A stretch of 42,792 nucleotides of DNA, from assembly GCA_006844585.1 (NCBI GenBank), contig SPJM01000197.1, positions 1 through 42,792 of the forward strand. The letters are read 5' to 3'. This DNA comes from Methylococcaceae bacterium. Its GTDB lineage: Bacteria; Pseudomonadota; Gammaproteobacteria; Methylococcales; Methylomonadaceae. The notes under the pieces are model-generated. The model did no database searches and was not told where the DNA came from. It was given only the letters and a program-made list of their open reading frames with translations. The stretch's first letter is position 1, and every line of letters begins with the position of its first letter. A program made the position numbers and the translations under genes. Positions 16,357 to 26,150 of this stretch are shown here, one piece after another.

Positions 16357-19071
16357 TCAATGCGCCTGATCCCAATTTTCGCCGACGCCAATATCAACAA
16401 TTAACGGAATCGCCAATTGCTCAGCTGAACTCATCATATCTCGAATGACGCTGATACAGCTGTCCAATTCACTTTCGGCAATCTCGAAAACGAGTTCATC
16501 ATGCACCTGCATAATCATTTTTACATCAGCCTTTGATTCACTGATCCATTGATCGGTTGTAATCATCGCCTTTTTAATAATATCCGCCGCCGTGCCCTGC
16601 ATAGGCGCATTGATTGCGGTGCGCTCAGCATATTGCCGACGCGCGGCGTTGCGTGATTTTATTTCCGGCAAATACAAACGACGACCGGCCAAAGTTTCAA
16701 CATAACCTTGTTGTTTCGCCTGCTCGCGAATATCATCCATATATTGCTTCACACCGGGGTAACGGTTGAAATAAAGGTCAATGTAATTTTGCGCTTCATT
16801 GCGACCTATGCCTAATTGCTTTCCTAAACCGAAAGCCGACATGCCATATATCAAGCCGAAATTAATCGCCTTGGCCGAACGTCTGGAATCGGCATCGACT
16901 TTGTCCAGTTCTAAGCCGAAAACCTCGGCGGCTGTAGCGCTATGAATATCAGCGCCGGAATTAAACGCATCCAGCAAGCCTTGGTCGCCGGATAAATGCG
17001 CCATAATCCGCAACTCAATTTGCGAATAATCGGCGGCTACTACTTTATAATTCGGCGGGGCAATAAACGCCTGGCGGATTTTTCGGCCTTCGCCGCTACG
17101 CACGGGAATATTCTGCAAGTTCGGGTCGGAAGACGATAAACGCCCGGTCGCGGTAACTGCCTGATGATAGGAAGTATGCACCCGGCCGGTTTTGGGATTA
17201 ATTTGTTGCGGCAACTTATCGGTATAGGTGGATTTCAGCTTGCTCATACTGCGGAATTCCAGAATGACCTTGGGCAAGGGATAATCTTCAGCGAGCTCCT
17301 GTAATACCGATTCATTGGTGGAGGGCTGCCCTTTCGGGGTTTTTTTCAATACCGGCAAATTCAATTTATCATAAAGAATTTCCTGAATTTGCTTCGGCGA
17401 ACCCAGGTTAAACGGCTGCCCCGCCATCTCATGCGCTTGTTTTTCAATCGCGTTGATTTGTTCGCTAAGCGCCATGCTCTGCTTAGCCAGCATCTCGCTA
17501 TCCAATAATACGCCGTTGCGTTCTATACGCGATAACACTGACAACAACGGCACTTCCAACTCATGATAGAGCTTTTCCAAAGCCGGAGTTTGCTGTAATT
17601 TAGGATATAAGGTCTCATGCAGCCGCAAGGTTATATCGGCGTCTTCTGCGGCATAAGGCGACGCCTGTTGTATATCAACCTGTTGAAAAGGGATTTGTTT
17701 AGCGCCCTTACCAGCCACCTCTTCATAATGTATTGTCTCGATGGACAAATAATTTTTGGCTAGATCATCCATATTATGTTTACCGGCGGTGCTGTTGTAA
17801 ACATAGGATTCCAGCATGGTATCGTGACGAATTCCCTGCATAGCGATTTGATAATTTGCCAATACATTGGCGTCATATTTTAGATTTTGACCGACTTTAG
17901 CTTTGTCGGAATCTTCCAAAATCGGCTTCAAACGTTTTAATACTGCTGCACGATCTAATTGCTGCGGAGCCCCCGGATAATCATGCGCCAACGGCAAATA
18001 GGCGGCTTCTCCAACAGTCACCGCGAAAGAGACGCCGACAATTTCCGCCTGGCTATAGTCCAAGCTGCTGGTTTCGGTATCAAAGGCGAATAATTCAGCT
18101 TGTTCAATTTTTTCCAACCATTCTTCAAAATGGCTGTTTTCCAATATCGTTTGATAATCCGTTTCTATTTCTGCGGCAACAGACTGCTCGGAGGCTTGCG
18201 AAAAATCTGACCCACCTTCCAACATTTTTAACCAGGAAGAAAAACCCAGCCCCTTCAATTGCTGTTTGAGCTCGGAAACATCAGCCGCTTGTCGTTTTAA
18301 ATCATCCAGTTGATAAGTCAAATGTAAATCGCATTTAATCGTCGTGAGCTGTTTCGACAAAGCTAATTGCTCTAAATGTGCACGTAGATTTTCCCCGACC
18401 TTGCCTTTGATCTTATCCGCGTTAGCTATCACGTTTTCCAGGCTTTGATATTCTTTCAACCATTTCGCCGCCGTTTTCGGGCCGACTTTCGGCACGCCGG
18501 GGATATTATCCACGCTATCGCCCATCAACGCTAAATAGTCAATAATTTGCTCAGGCGTCACCCCGAATTTATCCACGACCCCTTGAGCATCCATTCGCGT
18601 ATTAGACATGGTGTTTTCCAGGGTGATTTGCTCGTTGACCAATTGCGCCATATCCTTATCGCCGGTGGAGATGATGACCTCACAACCTTCTGCGGCCGCT
18701 TGTTGAGCCAATGCGCCCAAAACATCGTCAGCTTCGACATTCGGCTCCATAATCAGCGGCAAGCCCATTGCTCTAATCAAGTTATGCAAAGGCTCTATTT
18801 GCACTCGCAAATCATCCGGCATAGGCGGGCGGTTGGCTTTATATTGATCAAATAAGTCATGTCTGAAGTTTTTGCCGGGCGCATCAAACACAACCGTAAA
18901 AAAATCAGTTTGATGGTCATCAATAAGCTTTCGCAGCATATTGGAAACACCGTAAACAGCATTAGTCGGCATGCCTTCGGCATTAGTCAGAGGCGGCACG
19001 GCATGATAGGCGCGAAATAAAAACGATGAACCATCGACTAGAATTAGCTTTTTAGCGTGTTGATCAGACAT
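16357..19071 (-). CDS. polA: DNA polymerase I
   Basis: 904 residues with the full three-part layout. A 5'-3' exonuclease (1-290) has LVDGSSFLFRAYHA, VEADDVLG and GDSVDNIPGVPKVGPKTA. A 3'-5' proofreading domain (about 315-500) has FDTETSSLDY intact. The polymerase domain has VAADYSQIELRIMAH, RRSAKAINFGLIYGM and MQVHDELVFEI, so both metal-binding Asp residues are present. It removes primers and fills gaps in replication and repair. I chose ATG at 19071 over an in-frame TTG at 19077; there is no clear ribosome site. It lies head-to-head with a 480-bp leader region. Confidence 0.97.
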   Translation of the reverse strand: MSDQHAKKLILVDGSSFLFRAYHAVPPLTNAEGMPTNAVYGVSNMLRKLIDDHQTDFFTVVFDAPGKNFRHDLFDQYKANRPPMPDDLRVQIEPLHNLIRAMGLPLIMEPNVEADDVLGALAQQAAAEGCEVIISTGDKDMAQLVNEQITLENTMSNTRMDAQGVVDKFGVTPEQIIDYLALMGDSVDNIPGVPKVGPKTAAKWLKEYQSLENVIANADKIKGKVGENLRAHLEQLALSKQLTTIKCDLHLTYQLDDLKRQAADVSELKQQLKGLGFSSWLKMLEGGSDFSQASEQSVAAEIETDYQTILENSHFEEWLEKIEQAELFAFDTETSSLDYSQAEIVGVSFAVTVGEAAYLPLAHDYPGAPQQLDRAAVLKRLKPILEDSDKAKVGQNLKYDANVLANYQIAMQGIRHDTMLESYVYNSTAGKHNMDDLAKNYLSIETIHYEEVAGKGAKQIPFQQVDIQQASPYAAEDADITLRLHETLYPKLQQTPALEKLYHELEVPLLSVLSRIERNGVLLDSEMLAKQSMALSEQINAIEKQAHEMAGQPFNLGSPKQIQEILYDKLNLPVLKKTPKGQPSTNESVLQELAEDYPLPKVILEFRSMSKLKSTYTDKLPQQINPKTGRVHTSYHQAVTATGRLSSSDPNLQNIPVRSGEGRKIRQAFIAPPNYKVVAADYSQIELRIMAHLSGDQGLLDAFNSGADIHSATAAEVFGLELDKVDADSRRSAKAINFGLIYGMSAFGLGKQLGIGRNEAQNYIDLYFNRYPGVKQYMDDIREQAKQQGYVETLAGRRLYLPEIKSRNAARRQYAERTAINAPMQGTAADIIKKAMITTDQWISESKADVKMIMQVHDELVFEIAESELDSCISVIRDMMSSAEQLAIPLIVDIGVGENWDQAH

Positions 19072-19401
19072 TGACAATAAAATTGAAGAATAGGGTTTAA
19101 GAGTATACAGCTTTATATTCCGAGACTCATCCCGATAAATTTATCAGCCCTAAAATCTGACATTATTTTTGTGAAAAAATGGCAATCAATGCCGATCCAA
19201 ATACATTTATTTTCTGCAGAATGCTACAACGGCGAAGCGCTGAAAATACCCAGCCAGGCAGAAATTAAAAGAATGCGTTATATCCCTAAAAAAATAAGGG
19301 ATTTAACACAAAATATTTCAATATTGCATTTAAAACCGCCATTTTATCTGATTTTCATCAGACCAATCTTTTATTAGAGCATTGTTTATGCCAAATTTAG
19401 C

Positions 19402-19427
19402 GGCATATTGTCGCGCGACAGTATGCC
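19402..19427. repeat. 26-bp near-perfect palindrome
   Basis: The half-sites GGCATATTGTC and GACAGTATGCC flank GCGC and pair along the full length with one T-G mismatch. It can be an RNA hairpin of 11 bp with a GCGC loop, or a dimeric operator. It lies upstream of the terminator before the M41-like gene. Confidence 0.75.
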
Positions 19428-19514
19428 ACATTTTCAGCCCCCGCTTCATTCTCTAGACTAAGCCCCAACATTACAGCAGCCCTCCTCAACTCAAGAGTAT
19501 ACAGACCTTCCTTA

Positions 19515-19541
19515 AGCGGCCTTCGGGCCGCCCTTTTTTTT
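19515..19541 (+). terminator. Strong intrinsic terminator with UUCG tetraloop
   Basis: GCGGCC, TTCG and GGCCGC are followed by CC and nine T. The T-tract runs directly into the ribosome site GAGGTG of the next gene. No annotated rightward gene lies upstream, so it ends either a small RNA or the leader of the downstream gene. Confidence 0.9.
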
Positions 19542-19551
19542 GAGGTGATTT

Positions 19552-20205
19552 ATGGACAGAAAATATTTAGATAACGATTTTGCAATTAACAATTTACACG
19601 AGCTGCATACACAAACAGCTTTTCATGAAGCAGGACATGCCGCCGCCATTCATTTTCACAATGCCGATAAACAACTGCCGCCGGTTTATTTTGATATAAA
19701 AATCCAAAAAGCGGATAACGAGCGACTGATGGCGCAGGTCATAGATGGTTATCTGGTGCAACACTTAGCTTATAACAGCGACCATAAACCGTTGGGCTTG
19801 GATGCTAAGGATGAAAAAGATTATCGCTGCGCTTTTGAGGCGGATATTGTTAACCTATTGGTCGGCCCGCTCAGCGAGGCGCGCTATGTCGCCTTTCGCG
19901 ACAATGAAACATTCAATAGCGATTTAATCAATATTCATGCCTTGCAACATTATTACGGCGGCGCTTCGGATATCCGCAGAGCTAATCAATATCTGAGCTG
20001 GCTGATTGAAGATGAACAAAAGCAGCAGCAAAAATTGACTGAATTGCTGAATCAAGCTTTTAAATTCGTCAATAATCAACGCCATTGGCAAGCGATTAGA
20101 AGACTGGCTGAATATATTTTAGATAATCAGGAAACGATCATTTCCTGCGAACAAGCCATTGCCGTTTTTGAAAAGCATAATCAACAAGATAACATCATGC
20201 ATTAA
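19552..20205 (+). CDS. Stand-alone M41-like (FtsH peptidase-domain) zinc metalloprotein
   Basis: 217 residues. HEAGH at 25-29 is the zinc motif. LVGPLSEARYV (102-112) and GGASDIRRANQYLSWL (135-150) match the FtsH peptidase-domain pattern in which the third ligand is the Asp of a 'GASNDI.RAT' segment, here D139. FtsH carries this domain behind membrane helices and an AAA ATPase; here both are absent and no signal peptide is seen, so the protein should be cytosolic. Whether it is a protease without an unfoldase or a non-catalytic zincin cannot be told. ATG at 19552 has GAGGTG 4 bp upstream, immediately after the terminator T-tract. A 58-residue metal-binding protein gene follows 170 bp later. 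Confidence 0.8.
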   Translation: MDRKYLDNDFAINNLHELHTQTAFHEAGHAAAIHFHNADKQLPPVYFDIKIQKADNERLMAQVIDGYLVQHLAYNSDHKPLGLDAKDEKDYRCAFEADIVNLLVGPLSEARYVAFRDNETFNSDLINIHALQHYYGGASDIRRANQYLSWLIEDEQKQQQKLTELLNQAFKFVNNQRHWQAIRRLAEYILDNQETIISCEQAIAVFEKHNQQDNIMH

Positions 20206-20309
20206 ACAACTAAATACAAATTTGCTGATAACTAGCAAGTTCAGTTTTCAAGAAAGTCGATAGACATTATAATAGCGGTTCAAAAAGGATAGGGAAAAAC
20301 AGTTTCTCT

Positions 20310-20333
20310 GAAGCGTTTTTTTATAAACGCTTC
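20310..20333. repeat. 9-bp hairpin downstream of the M41-like gene
   Basis: GAAGCGTTT, TTTTAT and AAACGCTTC form a perfect stem about 105 bp after the stop. No T-tract follows, so it is not a convincing intrinsic terminator. Confidence 0.4.
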
Positions 20334-20375
20334 TCTGCTCTGAGCCTTTCAATCGACATTAATTTCAGCATTGTG

Positions 20376-20552
20376 ATGACAGAAGAAAAGAAATCATGCG
20401 CTTTATGCAGCTTACCGGTAAAACTGGACGCTTTTAATTTGCTCACTAAAAAAAACGAATTGCTGTATTTTTGCTGTGAAGGCTGTAAAAACATTTACGC
20501 CATGCTCTATGCCGAAAAATTCGAACACGAACCCAATTCCGATGACGTTTAA
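20376..20552 (+). CDS. Small CxxC/CCxGC metal-binding protein (like the N-terminal domain of cation ATPases)
   Basis: A 58-residue frame, ATG 20376 to TAA 20552. Cys are at C8, C11 (SCALCSLPV) and C33, C34, C37 (YFCCEGCKNIY), the pattern of the 'CxxC-LPV ... CCxGC' metal-binding domain that starts many heavy-metal P-type ATPases (Pfam ATPase-cat_bd) and resembles TRASH domains. Here it stands alone, followed by an acidic tail (EHEPNSDDV). It probably binds Cu(I), Zn or a similar soft metal in the cytoplasm as a chaperone or sensor. No ATPase gene is next to it. The ribosome site is weak. The protein-like Cys pattern makes it very likely real. Confidence 0.75.
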   Translation: MTEEKKSCALCSLPVKLDAFNLLTKKNELLYFCCEGCKNIYAMLYAEKFEHEPNSDDV

Positions 20553-20620
20553 TTCGCTTTGGCATAATTTCATATTTATGGTAGGGTTGTCTTAATATCC
20601 ACTCACGGAGACGACACCCA

Positions 20621-21577
20621 ATGAAAAATAAAAATAAAGTTCTATTCACTGCAAGCGCTCTTTTTGCTTCTGCGTTGTCTATACCCAGTTTGAGCATGGC
20701 GATGCCTGCCGGGCAGGACCATATGCGGATTATTACCAGTCAGCCTAAAAAAGAAGGCCAACAGCCTTTTTCACTGATGGTTAATCTCAGAGAAAGCACA
20801 AAGGGCAGCGATCATACGGGAAGAGCTAATGGTTTGGTTTTCTTAAACGGTCCAAGCCATAAACAACCCACTTCAGCGGCTGAAGCGGCGCGAAAAATCG
20901 CTACCGCAGTTAATTCCGCGTTGTCTTATGAATCGCCTCGTGATCGCGCCGCCTTGGTTGAATACACGAAAGGCGAACCTGAAATCAACATTACCAATAA
21001 AGAAGGTTTTGATTTCATTTATACAACTTACCGGGATTATACCAATCAAAAAGTTATTTTCAGCGTTCCCGGAACAACTTTCAGTAATGCAAAAGTTAAA
21101 ATTTCCATTAATTTGGTTTATTCGGCGAAAGTAGAGTACCTGCCCGGTACGCCTGGTAGCCTCGTGACTTCCGCATCAGGTGGGAAAATAACGGTTCAAG
21201 CTGATAATGACAAAGCAATCGTAATCGACACCGGTGGTAAAACAATAGTCGCTTTAGAGAAAGAACTGGCTAACGCTTTAGGCTCGGAAGGTATATTCAG
21301 CAAATCCAGTTTATACCAAAACTATGTTGAAAAAGATTCGCGTAATTATAAGCCCTTTGACCAAGGCGAAACCCAACTTCTTAGTTTAAACGCCCAGCAA
21401 ATCAGCATTGATATTGACGATCCCAGCTTAGGCGTTATCGCTAAATTTGCATTTCCTGATGAAAATAAACCGGCTGATGTGGCGAATAATGCGCCCATCA
21501 TTGCGGGCATTATCATTGCCGGTTTCTTAGGCTTTGTAGCTTATAACAACTATAGAAAAAAAGAAGAAGAAGCTTAA
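20621..21577 (+). CDS. Exported protein with C-terminal membrane anchor, unknown function
   Basis: 318 residues. A signal peptide (to SLSMA, about residue 27) is followed by a 250-residue periplasmic region rich in polar residues and beta-type sequence, without Cys. A single C-terminal helix (APIIAGIIIAGFLGFVAY, about 292-309) ends in the tail NNYRKKEEEA. The design (signal peptide, large exported domain, C-terminal helix and a short charged cytoplasmic tail) is shared with the copper trio at 8.2-11.4 kb, but no metal motif is visible here. ATG at 20621 has GGAG upstream. A strong terminator follows, so it is probably a one-gene unit. I do not recognise the family. Confidence 0.8.
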   Translation: MKNKNKVLFTASALFASALSIPSLSMAMPAGQDHMRIITSQPKKEGQQPFSLMVNLRESTKGSDHTGRANGLVFLNGPSHKQPTSAAEAARKIATAVNSALSYESPRDRAALVEYTKGEPEINITNKEGFDFIYTTYRDYTNQKVIFSVPGTTFSNAKVKISINLVYSAKVEYLPGTPGSLVTSASGGKITVQADNDKAIVIDTGGKTIVALEKELANALGSEGIFSKSSLYQNYVEKDSRNYKPFDQGETQLLSLNAQQISIDIDDPSLGVIAKFAFPDENKPADVANNAPIIAGIIIAGFLGFVAYNNYRKKEEEA

Positions 21578-21600
21578 ATTCACTGCTTTTTTGATCCAAT

Positions 21601-21646
21601 AAACCCGAATCGGCTTGTAAAGAAGCCATTCGGGTTTATTTTTTTT
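21601..21646 (+). terminator. Rho-independent terminator after the exported-protein gene
   Basis: AAACCCGAA pairs with TTCGGGTTT, continuing to an inner GGCTT/AAGCC stem with one bulge and a six-base loop, followed by A and eight T. It lies 24 bp after the stop codon. Confidence 0.93.
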
Positions 21647-21759
21647 ATAGTTTGCTTCATACCAACGGAATCCCTTATATTTCATAAATTTTCCATCATT
21701 GATTCGCATCGTCAGCCCGGCAATGTTAGAATTCCCGGTTTTGATTAAATAAACCAAAT

Positions 21760-22695
21760 ATGCAGTTAATCAGGGGTTTGGCGCATCTTGAAGTAATAGA
21801 AAAGGGTTGCGTTTTAACCATGGGGAATTTTGACGGCATTCATCTAGGACATTGCGAAGTGATTAAAAAATTACGCGCGCAAGCTGAAAAGATGGATTTA
21901 CCGGCGATTGTGTTGTTATTTGAACCCCAACCGCTAGAGTTTTTTCTAGGTGAAAACGCCCCGACTCGACTGACCCGATTACGTGAAAAAATCATTCAAT
22001 TCAAAGCGTTATCAATCGATAAAGTTTTGGTTTTAAAATTTAACAAACATTTGGCAAATTTTCCTGCTGAAGCGTTTATTAAAGAAATTCTAGTTGATAA
22101 ACTGAATGTTAAACATTTAGTGATCGGCGATGATTTTCATTTCGGCAAAGCGCGGCGCGGTAATTTCTCAATGCTTCAGGAAAAGGGACAGTTATACGGC
22201 TTTAAAGTCGAAGACACGCATTCCTATGAATACGGCGATATGCGCATCAGCAGCACACTGATTCGCGATGCCTTAGGCGACGGAAACTTAATTTTGGCCA
22301 AACAAATGTTAGGCCGCGATTATTCGGTCAGCGGACGAGTTGCGCATGGCGATAAGCGGGGTAGACTATTGGGCTTTCCAACCGCCAATATTGAAATGTT
22401 CCGGAAAAACACGCCCATTGAAGGCGTTTACGCGGTGACCATGAAGGGCTTCGATGATAAAGTTTATCAAGGAGTAGCGAATGTCGGCAGTCGACCGACT
22501 ATTAACGGCGACGCCAAGGTCATTTTAGAAACCCATTTATTCGATTTTGACCGGGAAATTTACGGCGCCTACGTAGAAGTGAATTTTAAGGCAAAAATCA
22601 GGGACGAAAAAAAGTTCGCCTCTTTGGATGCATTGACCGCGCAAATCGACGATGATGTGCAAAAGGCTAAAAAAATATTTCAAGAGTTACAATAA
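21760..22695 (+). CDS. ribF: Bifunctional riboflavin kinase / FAD synthetase
   Basis: 311 residues. The N-terminal FAD synthetase half carries [16 protein letters not shown], the nucleotidyltransferase HxGH-type motif, and [10 protein letters not shown] near residues 164-173. The C-terminal riboflavin kinase half has [21 protein letters not shown] and [13 protein letters not shown]. It makes FMN and then FAD from riboflavin in the cytosol. It is followed 2 bp later by ileS and then lspA, the conserved proteobacterial order ribF-ileS-lspA. The 180 bp upstream hold the terminator of the previous gene and AT-rich DNA but no clear promoter. Confidence 0.97.
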   Translation: MQLIRGLAHLEVIEKGCVLTMGNFDGIHLGHCEVIKKLRAQAEKMDLPAIVLLFEPQPLEFFLGENAPTRLTRLREKIIQFKALSIDKVLVLKFNKHLANFPAEAFIKEILVDKLNVKHLVIGDDFHFGKARRGNFSMLQEKGQLYGFKVEDTHSYEYGDMRISSTLIRDALGDGNLILAKQMLGRDYSVSGRVAHGDKRGRLLGFPTANIEMFRKNTPIEGVYAVTMKGFDDKVYQGVANVGSRPTINGDAKVILETHLFDFDREIYGAYVEVNFKAKIRDEKKFASLDALTAQIDDDVQKAKKIFQELQ

Positions 22696-22697
22696 AC

Positions 22698-25529
22698 ATG
22701 ACGACGGATTATAAAAAAACATTAAATCTTCCTAAAACCGCCTTTCCGATGAAAGGTAATTTGGCGCAACGTGAACCGGAACGCTTAAAAAAATGGAATG
22801 AAGCTGATTTGTATCATCGCATTCGCGAGCAATTTGCCGGTAAGCCGAAATTCGTCTTGCATGACGGCCCTCCATACGCCAACGGCGCTATTCATATCGG
22901 CCATGCTGTGAATAAAGTGCTGAAAGACATCGTCATTAAATCCAAAACGCTTAGCGGCTTTGATGCGCCCTATGTGCCGGGCTGGGATTGCCACGGTTTG
23001 CCGATTGAATTAATGGTTGAGAAAAAAGTCGGCAAAGCCGGGGTTAAAGTGACCCCGGAAGTCTTTCGCAAAGAATGTCGAAAATATGCCGGCAAACAAG
23101 TCAAAATGCAAAAAGATGAATTCATTCGTCTGGGCGTTTTAGGCGAATGGGAAAACCCTTATCTCACCATGGATTTCAAATTCGAAGCCGACATTATTCG
23201 CTCATTGGGCAAAATTGCCGCCAAAGGACATTTAAGCCAAGGCGCAAAACCGGTGCATTGGTGTACTGATTGCGGCTCGGCATTAGCGGAAGCGGAAGTG
23301 GAATATGAAGATAAGCATTCCCCCGCCATAGATGTGCGCTTTCAGGTTATTGATGAATCCGCCTTGATCGCCGCCTGCCATCATGTGCCTGAACATTCCG
23401 GAAGCGGCCCGATTTCTGTCGTAATTTGGACCACAACGCCGTGGACTTTGCCCGCTAACCAGGCGGTGGCGTTAAACCCGGAACTGGAATATGCCGTCGT
23501 ACAATGCGAAGTCGACGGTGAGCAAGAACGCTTGGTGATTGCAGAAGTCTTATTAAAAGATGCAATGGCGCGTTACGGCGTTGATAATTATCATGTAGTC
23601 GCCTACTGCAAAGGGCAGGCGCTGGAAAACCAACTGTTGCAACATCCTTTCTATGACCGGCAGGCGCCGGTCATTTTAGGCGATCACGTAACCGTCGAGG
23701 CCGGCACCGGCGCTGTTCATACCGCGCCCGGCCATGGTCAGGAAGACTATGTAGTCGGTCAGCAATATGATTTACCGGTTGATAATCCGGTCGGTTCAAA
23801 CGGTGTATTCTTACCAAATACCGAAATTTTTGCCGGCGAACATGTGTTCAGCGCCAATGACCATGTGCTGGAAGTCTTAAAAGAAAACAACAAACTGCTG
23901 CATCATGAAGCCATGTTGCACAGCTATCCGCATTGCTGGCGTCATAAAACGCCGATTATTTTCCGCGCTACCGCGCAATGGTTTATTTCGATGGATCAAA
24001 ACGGTCTGCGCGATACCGCATTGAATGAAGCAAAACGGGTGCAATGGATTCCGGATTGGGGAGAAGCGCGCATCGAAAGCATGATGCAAAACAGACCGGA
24101 CTGGTGTATTTCTCGGCAACGCACCTGGGGCGTACCGATTGCTTTTTTTATTCACAAGGAAAGCGGAGAACTGCATCCGCGCACAGCCGAGTTAATCGAA
24201 GAAGTGGCGAGCAGAGTCGAACAAAAGGGCATAGAAGCCTGGTTTGAACTGGAAGCGGCCGAACTGATCGGCGATGATGCAGAGCATTATGAAAAAATGC
24301 AGGATACCCTGGATGTATGGTTTGATTCCGGCGTCACCCATGCCGGCGTATTGGATACCCGCGAACAACTGACTTTTCCCGCCGATTTATATCTGGAAGG
24401 CTCGGATCAGCATCGCGGTTGGTTCCAATCATCTTTATTGGCCTCAACCGCCATGAATGATGTCGCGCCCTATCAAGCGGTGTTGACCCATGGCTTTACC
24501 GTTGACGCCGAAGGCAAGAAAATGTCTAAATCGCGCGGCAATGTAGTTTTACCGCAAACCGTGATGAAAAATTTAGGCGCGGACACCTTGCGTCTTTGGG
24601 TGGCGGCAACCGATTACCGCGGCGAAATGAACGTTTCCGATGAAATTCTGAAACGCACCTCCGACGGCTATCGTCGGTTAAGAAATACCGCACGGTTCTT
24701 ATTATCCAATTTAGATGGTTTCGACCCGGAACAACACCTGGTCGCCAAGCAAGACATGCTGGCGCTGGATCGCTGGGTGGTTGATAAAACTTACCAGCTT
24801 CAGGAATTGGTGAAAACCTCTTATCAAAATTATCAATTCCAACAAGTTTATCAAAAGGTGCATCACTTCTGCGCGATTGATTTAGGCGGTTTTTATCTGG
24901 ATATTATCAAGGATCGTCAATATACCGCGAAAACTGACGGTTTGGCGCGTCGTTCAGCGCAAACAGCAATGTTCCATGTCATTGAGGCATTAAGCCGCTG
25001 GCTGGCGCCGATTATCAGCTACACTGCGGATGAAATCTGGCAATATATCCCCGGTCAGCGTAGCGAGTCGATATTTTTGGAAACCTGGTATGAAGAGCTG
25101 TTCCCGCTGGATGCAGATGAAACTATAAATCAAGCAGTCTGGGAAAAAGTTGCCGCTGTTCGCACCGTGGTCAGCAAAGAAATTGAAAATCTGCGTTCTC
25201 AGGGAACCATCGGCGCTTCTTTAAACGCCGAAGTCGAACTGTATTGTAATGAAGATTACGCGACGGCATTAAACCTGTTGGGCAACGAATTGCATTTCGT
25301 TTTCATTACCTCCGGCGCGACCGTCAGCGATGAAAAATTCCGCCCGGAAAACGCCATCCAAACCGATATAGACGGCGTCAGCTTAACAGTTGTCGCTTCC
25401 GAGCATAAAAAATGCGTACGCTGTTGGCACCAACGCTACGATGTCGGCGATCATCAGGAACATCCCGAGTTATGCGGTCGCTGCGTGGAAAATGTGGCGG
25501 GCGAAGGCGAAACCCGTTTATACGCTTAA
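22698..25529 (+). CDS. ileS: Isoleucyl-tRNA synthetase
   Basis: 943 residues, the bacterial type 1 length. The class I HIGH motif is at 66-69 ([10 protein letters not shown]), and KMSKS is at 608-612. The CP1 editing domain lies between, with [17 protein letters not shown] and the [15 protein letters not shown] signature. The C-terminal zinc ribbon CVRCWHQR...CGRC is intact. It charges tRNA-Ile and edits misactivated valine. ATG at 22698 begins 2 bp after ribF; lspA follows 17 bp downstream. Confidence 0.98.
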   Translation: MTTDYKKTLNLPKTAFPMKGNLAQREPERLKKWNEADLYHRIREQFAGKPKFVLHDGPPYANGAIHIGHAVNKVLKDIVIKSKTLSGFDAPYVPGWDCHGLPIELMVEKKVGKAGVKVTPEVFRKECRKYAGKQVKMQKDEFIRLGVLGEWENPYLTMDFKFEADIIRSLGKIAAKGHLSQGAKPVHWCTDCGSALAEAEVEYEDKHSPAIDVRFQVIDESALIAACHHVPEHSGSGPISVVIWTTTPWTLPANQAVALNPELEYAVVQCEVDGEQERLVIAEVLLKDAMARYGVDNYHVVAYCKGQALENQLLQHPFYDRQAPVILGDHVTVEAGTGAVHTAPGHGQEDYVVGQQYDLPVDNPVGSNGVFLPNTEIFAGEHVFSANDHVLEVLKENNKLLHHEAMLHSYPHCWRHKTPIIFRATAQWFISMDQNGLRDTALNEAKRVQWIPDWGEARIESMMQNRPDWCISRQRTWGVPIAFFIHKESGELHPRTAELIEEVASRVEQKGIEAWFELEAAELIGDDAEHYEKMQDTLDVWFDSGVTHAGVLDTREQLTFPADLYLEGSDQHRGWFQSSLLASTAMNDVAPYQAVLTHGFTVDAEGKKMSKSRGNVVLPQTVMKNLGADTLRLWVAATDYRGEMNVSDEILKRTSDGYRRLRNTARFLLSNLDGFDPEQHLVAKQDMLALDRWVVDKTYQLQELVKTSYQNYQFQQVYQKVHHFCAIDLGGFYLDIIKDRQYTAKTDGLARRSAQTAMFHVIEALSRWLAPIISYTADEIWQYIPGQRSESIFLETWYEELFPLDADETINQAVWEKVAAVRTVVSKEIENLRSQGTIGASLNAEVELYCNEDYATALNLLGNELHFVFITSGATVSDEKFRPENAIQTDIDGVSLTVVASEHKKCVRCWHQRYDVGDHQEHPELCGRCVENVAGEGETRLYA

Positions 25530-25546
25530 TCGAAGGACTTTGGCTC

Positions 25547-26017
25547 ATGTTGAAATGGTTATGGTTATCACTGATTGCATTAATCCTGGATCAATGGAGT
25601 AAATGGTGGATTATCAGCACCATGCATTTATATCAAAGCATCCCGGTTATTCCGCATTTCAACCTGACTTATGTACACAACACCGGCGCTGCTTTTAGTT
25701 TTTTAAGCGACGCCGGCGGATGGCAACGCTGGTTGTTTGCAGGGCTGGCAATTATTATCAGTATTGTATTGCTTGTCTGGCTAATCCGCTTAAAACCCGG
25801 CGAAAAATTTTTAGCCATCTCGATCAGCCTGGTTTTAGGCGGAGCCTTAGGTAATCTGGTTGATCGCATACTATTCGGTTATGTCATCGACTTTCTTGAT
25901 GTCTATTACCAAAACTGGCACTGGCCCGCCTTTAACATCGCCGACTCGGCTATTTGTGTCGGAGTATTTTTGATGTTTTTGGAAAGTTTTGGGATTGGTC
26001 GGCCTGATCAGGAATAA
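25547..26017 (+). CDS. lspA: Lipoprotein signal peptidase (signal peptidase II)
   Basis: 156 residues with four membrane helices. The catalytic aspartates lie in GNLVDRILFGYVIDF and FNIADSAI, and the family motif NTGAAFSFL is present. It removes the signal peptide of lipidated prolipoproteins on the periplasmic side of the inner membrane. I chose ATG at 25547 (MLKWLWLSLIALILDQ), with AAGGA about 11 bp upstream. A longer frame reading back into ileS is not credible. Last gene of the ribF-ileS-lspA unit. Confidence 0.97.
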   Translation: MLKWLWLSLIALILDQWSKWWIISTMHLYQSIPVIPHFNLTYVHNTGAAFSFLSDAGGWQRWLFAGLAIIISIVLLVWLIRLKPGEKFLAISISLVLGGALGNLVDRILFGYVIDFLDVYYQNWHWPAFNIADSAICVGVFLMFLESFGIGRPDQE

Positions 26018-26150
26018 TTGAGAACTGGTTTGCCGAAAAAAACAGTTACTAAAACCAGCCGACATCTCGATATGAAAACCAATTGCCTTGCTAATTATCA
26101 GGTTGCGAAAGTCAACTAGCACCTCATCCTCTATATAATCAATATTAAAA

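Larger units (their letters stand above)
19390..19541 (+). ncRNA. Candidate small RNA or attenuated leader upstream of the M41-like gene
   Basis: A rightward stretch contains two strong structures. The first is a palindromic hairpin at 19402-19427 (GGCATA...TATGCC around the core GTCGCGCGAC, one G-U pair). The second is a terminal GC-rich hairpin with UUCG loop and nine T (19515-19541). Between them is an unstructured segment with CCCTCCTCAACTC, complementary to Shine-Dalgarno sequences, including part of the next gene's TGAGGTG. This is the layout of a trans-acting sRNA or of a transcription-attenuated leader. The promoter is unclear; TTGTTT at 19383 with TATTGT 18 bp later is one weak option. 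Confidence 0.35.
19072..19551. other. 480-bp intergenic region between polA and the M41-like gene
   Basis: It begins AT-rich and contains the polA upstream region and a small hairpin (ATCCCT/AGGGAT at 19282-19302). The right half carries a strong 26-bp imperfect palindrome and an intrinsic terminator ending 10 bp before the next gene. A 68-codon frame at 19171-19377 has no ribosome site and no protein-like composition, and I do not call it. Confidence 0.5.

Noticed and set aside
19171-19377. 68-codon rightward frame between polA and the M41-like gene
   Set aside because: GTG start without ribosome site, AT-rich low-complexity product, no recognisable motif; the region is better read as leader DNA.
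25412-25546. Extended lspA reading back into ileS
   Set aside because: It overlaps ileS by more than 100 bp and lacks the hydrophobic LspA N-terminus.
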